From Ferruginibacter sp. (GTDB taxonomy: Bacteria > Bacteroidota > Bacteroidia > Chitinophagales > Chitinophagaceae), in assembly GCA_019638575.1 (NCBI GenBank), contig JAHBTN010000009.1, forward strand, positions 62,001 to 126,000: 64,000 nt of DNA, given 5' to 3'. Below, piece after piece: positions 62,886 through 64,000 of the stretch; the first letter of the stretch is position 1; each line of letters opens with the position of its first letter. The notes under the pieces are model-generated. The model was not told the DNA's origin, made no database searches, and saw only the letters and a list, made by a program, of their open reading frames with translations. A program made the translations under genes and the position numbers.

Positions 62886-63596
62886 TTATAACCCCAATTT
62901 AGCTACCGCAAGTTGTGCGGCCACCTGGCTGGCATCCTTTTTATTGTATCCTTTTGCTTCGGCAATCAGTTCGCCATCAACAGTGGCACCAATGGTAAAC
63001 AAACGGCGGCCATTTTCAAATTTTTCATCCAGTGTTTCAAACTCAAGCGCCTTCCCGTTTTTATTAGCCCAGCCATACAGCCTGTTTTTGATGTTTATTT
63101 CCACATCTTCCAGGTCGTCCATAAACATGTGTGGCATAATAATGTATTTCTCCACCCATTTAAGTGTGCCAATATAACCTTTATCAAGATAAACGGCGCC
63201 AATCAAAGCTTCTAAAGTATTACCAAAAATTTGCGAAATCTTCAGCGCATTATCGTACTTATTATAAAAAGTAATTTTCTTAAGCCCCATCTTTAAAGCA
63301 ATATCATTAAGCTTTTGGCGGTTCACCATTTTGCTTCGCATTTCAGTTAAAAAACCTTCGCCTTTGTACGGGTATTTTTTAAAAAGATAATGTGCCACAA
63401 TTGAACTTAGTACCGCATCACCCAAAAACTCAAGCCTTTCATTATTTTCATCAGCACCTTCCCTTACACTGCGGTGGCTTAATGCAGTTTTGTACAAGGC
63501 AATATCGCCCGGCATAAAACCAAGCACATTGCTAAGTTGTTTTTTAAAATCCCTGTTATTTGCGTGGCTCTTGAAAAAAACTTTTATGAATTGCAA
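62886..63596 (-). CDS. rnc: Ribonuclease III
   Basis: Double-strand RNA endonuclease for rRNA and mRNA processing. The catalytic motif NNERLEFLGDAVLSSIVAHYLF near residues 53-74 is complete, with a second acidic cluster in GNTLEALIGAVYLDKG. The C-terminal double-stranded RNA-binding domain ends DASQVAAQLAVAKLGL. The 236-residue reading starts at a TTG; no in-frame ATG or GTG is seen close upstream, and the N-terminal residues match the lengths seen in relatives. Confidence 0.95.
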   Translation of the reverse strand: MQFIKVFFKSHANNRDFKKQLSNVLGFMPGDIALYKTALSHRSVREGADENNERLEFLGDAVLSSIVAHYLFKKYPYKGEGFLTEMRSKMVNRQKLNDIALKMGLKKITFYNKYDNALKISQIFGNTLEALIGAVYLDKGYIGTLKWVEKYIIMPHMFMDDLEDVEINIKNRLYGWANKNGKALEFETLDEKFENGRRLFTIGATVDGELIAEAKGYNKKDASQVAAQLAVAKLGL

Positions 63597-63709
63597 GGTG
63601 TAGTAATTGTTTTTATGAAATTGTTTTATTGCAATAAAATAAAATTAAGAAATTTTAAAGTTCCTGTAAAAAAGGAATGGTTTTTTAACCATTTAATTTT
63701 TTAAAAAAG

Positions 63710-64000
63710 CTAATACGTATTGGTCATGTCTTCATCAACACATATTATATAATCGGCTTTGTGTTTGTTTTCCTGCAATAAAGTTTTTATATCTTTTTGA
63801 GATACCGTTGTAATAGTTGCATAATGTAAACCCGGTTGCTTTCTTTTAAGATACCAGTTTATGCCATCATAGTTATCCGAGTGGTAAGAACCGTTGTAAT
63901 GAATAAAAAGCGAGCCCGGCTTATAATTTTGTAAGATAAAATAAGCCATGGTAGCATCTTTGCTTGCCTGTGCCTTTGGCATATTAGCGCCGCCATGGCC
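63710..64000 (-). CDS. ChaN-like heme/iron-uptake family protein, C-terminal part
   Basis: The window cuts this gene; the frame is open through its right edge, and only the last 96 residues are present. The visible block GHGGANMPKAQASKDATMAYFIL, followed by FIHYNGSYHSDNYDGINWYL, matches the C-terminal half of ChaN/Tiki-type proteins, which bind heme or act as metal-dependent proteases. Start, signal peptide and metal ligands lie outside the window. Confidence 0.72.
   Translation of the reverse strand, partial: GHGGANMPKAQASKDATMAYFILQNYKPGSLFIHYNGSYHSDNYDGINWYLKRKQPGLHYATITTVSQKDIKTLLQENKHKADYIICVDEDMTNTY

Overview
The window is a gene-dense, AT-rich chromosomal segment from a member of the Bacteroidota, most likely the Chitinophagaceae or a close relative. 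The evidence is a complete gldK-gldL-gldM-gldN core of the type IX secretion (gliding) machinery, a GldB lipoprotein gene beside nadE, outer-membrane TonB receptors with a carboxypeptidase-like N-terminal domain, an ECF sigma factor followed by a one-TM/beta-barrel protein, and many promoters that match the Bacteroidota -7 element TAnnTTTG. I see no rRNA, tRNA, CRISPR array or prophage. The family-level placement is an inference from protein style, not a computed result.

Layout. 1-4300: rodA, a metallo-beta-lactamase-fold hydrolase, and an SdpR/SdpI-like autorepressor operon with an alpha/beta hydrolase. 4300-7000: the atpB-atpE-atpF-atpH part of the F1Fo ATP synthase operon, closed by a strong terminator and lacking atpA/atpG. 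7100-18800: an ABC exporter, a secreted protein with a possible clan-CD (caspase/gingipain-like) His/Cys pair, an OmpR-type two-component system, thiolase, pyrD, terC, rsmE and dnaB. 18786-19177: a dnaB/pheT intergenic region with a cluster of DnaA-box-like sequences. 19178-24500: pheT, a coiled-coil protein, zapA, a RAYT (REP-associated) transposase flanked by about 156-bp direct repeats, and rsgA. 24600-28700: a short Bat-type operon (moxR, DUF58, BatD-like, batA).

28950-37400: housekeeping genes (YbjQ-like, nadE, gldB, fatty acid desaturase, apaG, SUI1-like, nadC, DUF4783, gpmI). 37400-46700: an iron/heme uptake island with a heme-binding CxxCH protein, two TonB-dependent receptors each preceded by a paralogous small membrane protein, and an hmuTUV-like ABC importer. 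The second receptor carries an NPNL motif typical of heme receptors. 46867-51539: ECF sigma factor, a TM/beta-barrel partner, a lipoprotein and uvrC. 51800-56632: gldN, gldM, gldL, gldK transcribed leftward as gldKLMN. 57000-64000: a uroporphyrinogen-III synthase-like gene, DUF4271, an Omp85-family protein, hemW, gpsA, rnc and the C-terminal part of a ChaN-like protein cut by the window end.

Most of the window is ordinary core genome. The parts that deserve a second look are the RAYT unit with its hairpin repeats and palindrome, the DnaA-box cluster at the dnaB promoter, a 49-bp element duplicated in front of the thiolase and moxR genes, the clan-CD-like secreted protein, the paralogous small proteins tied to TonB receptors, the sigma/barrel pair, and several operator or attenuator-like hairpins.
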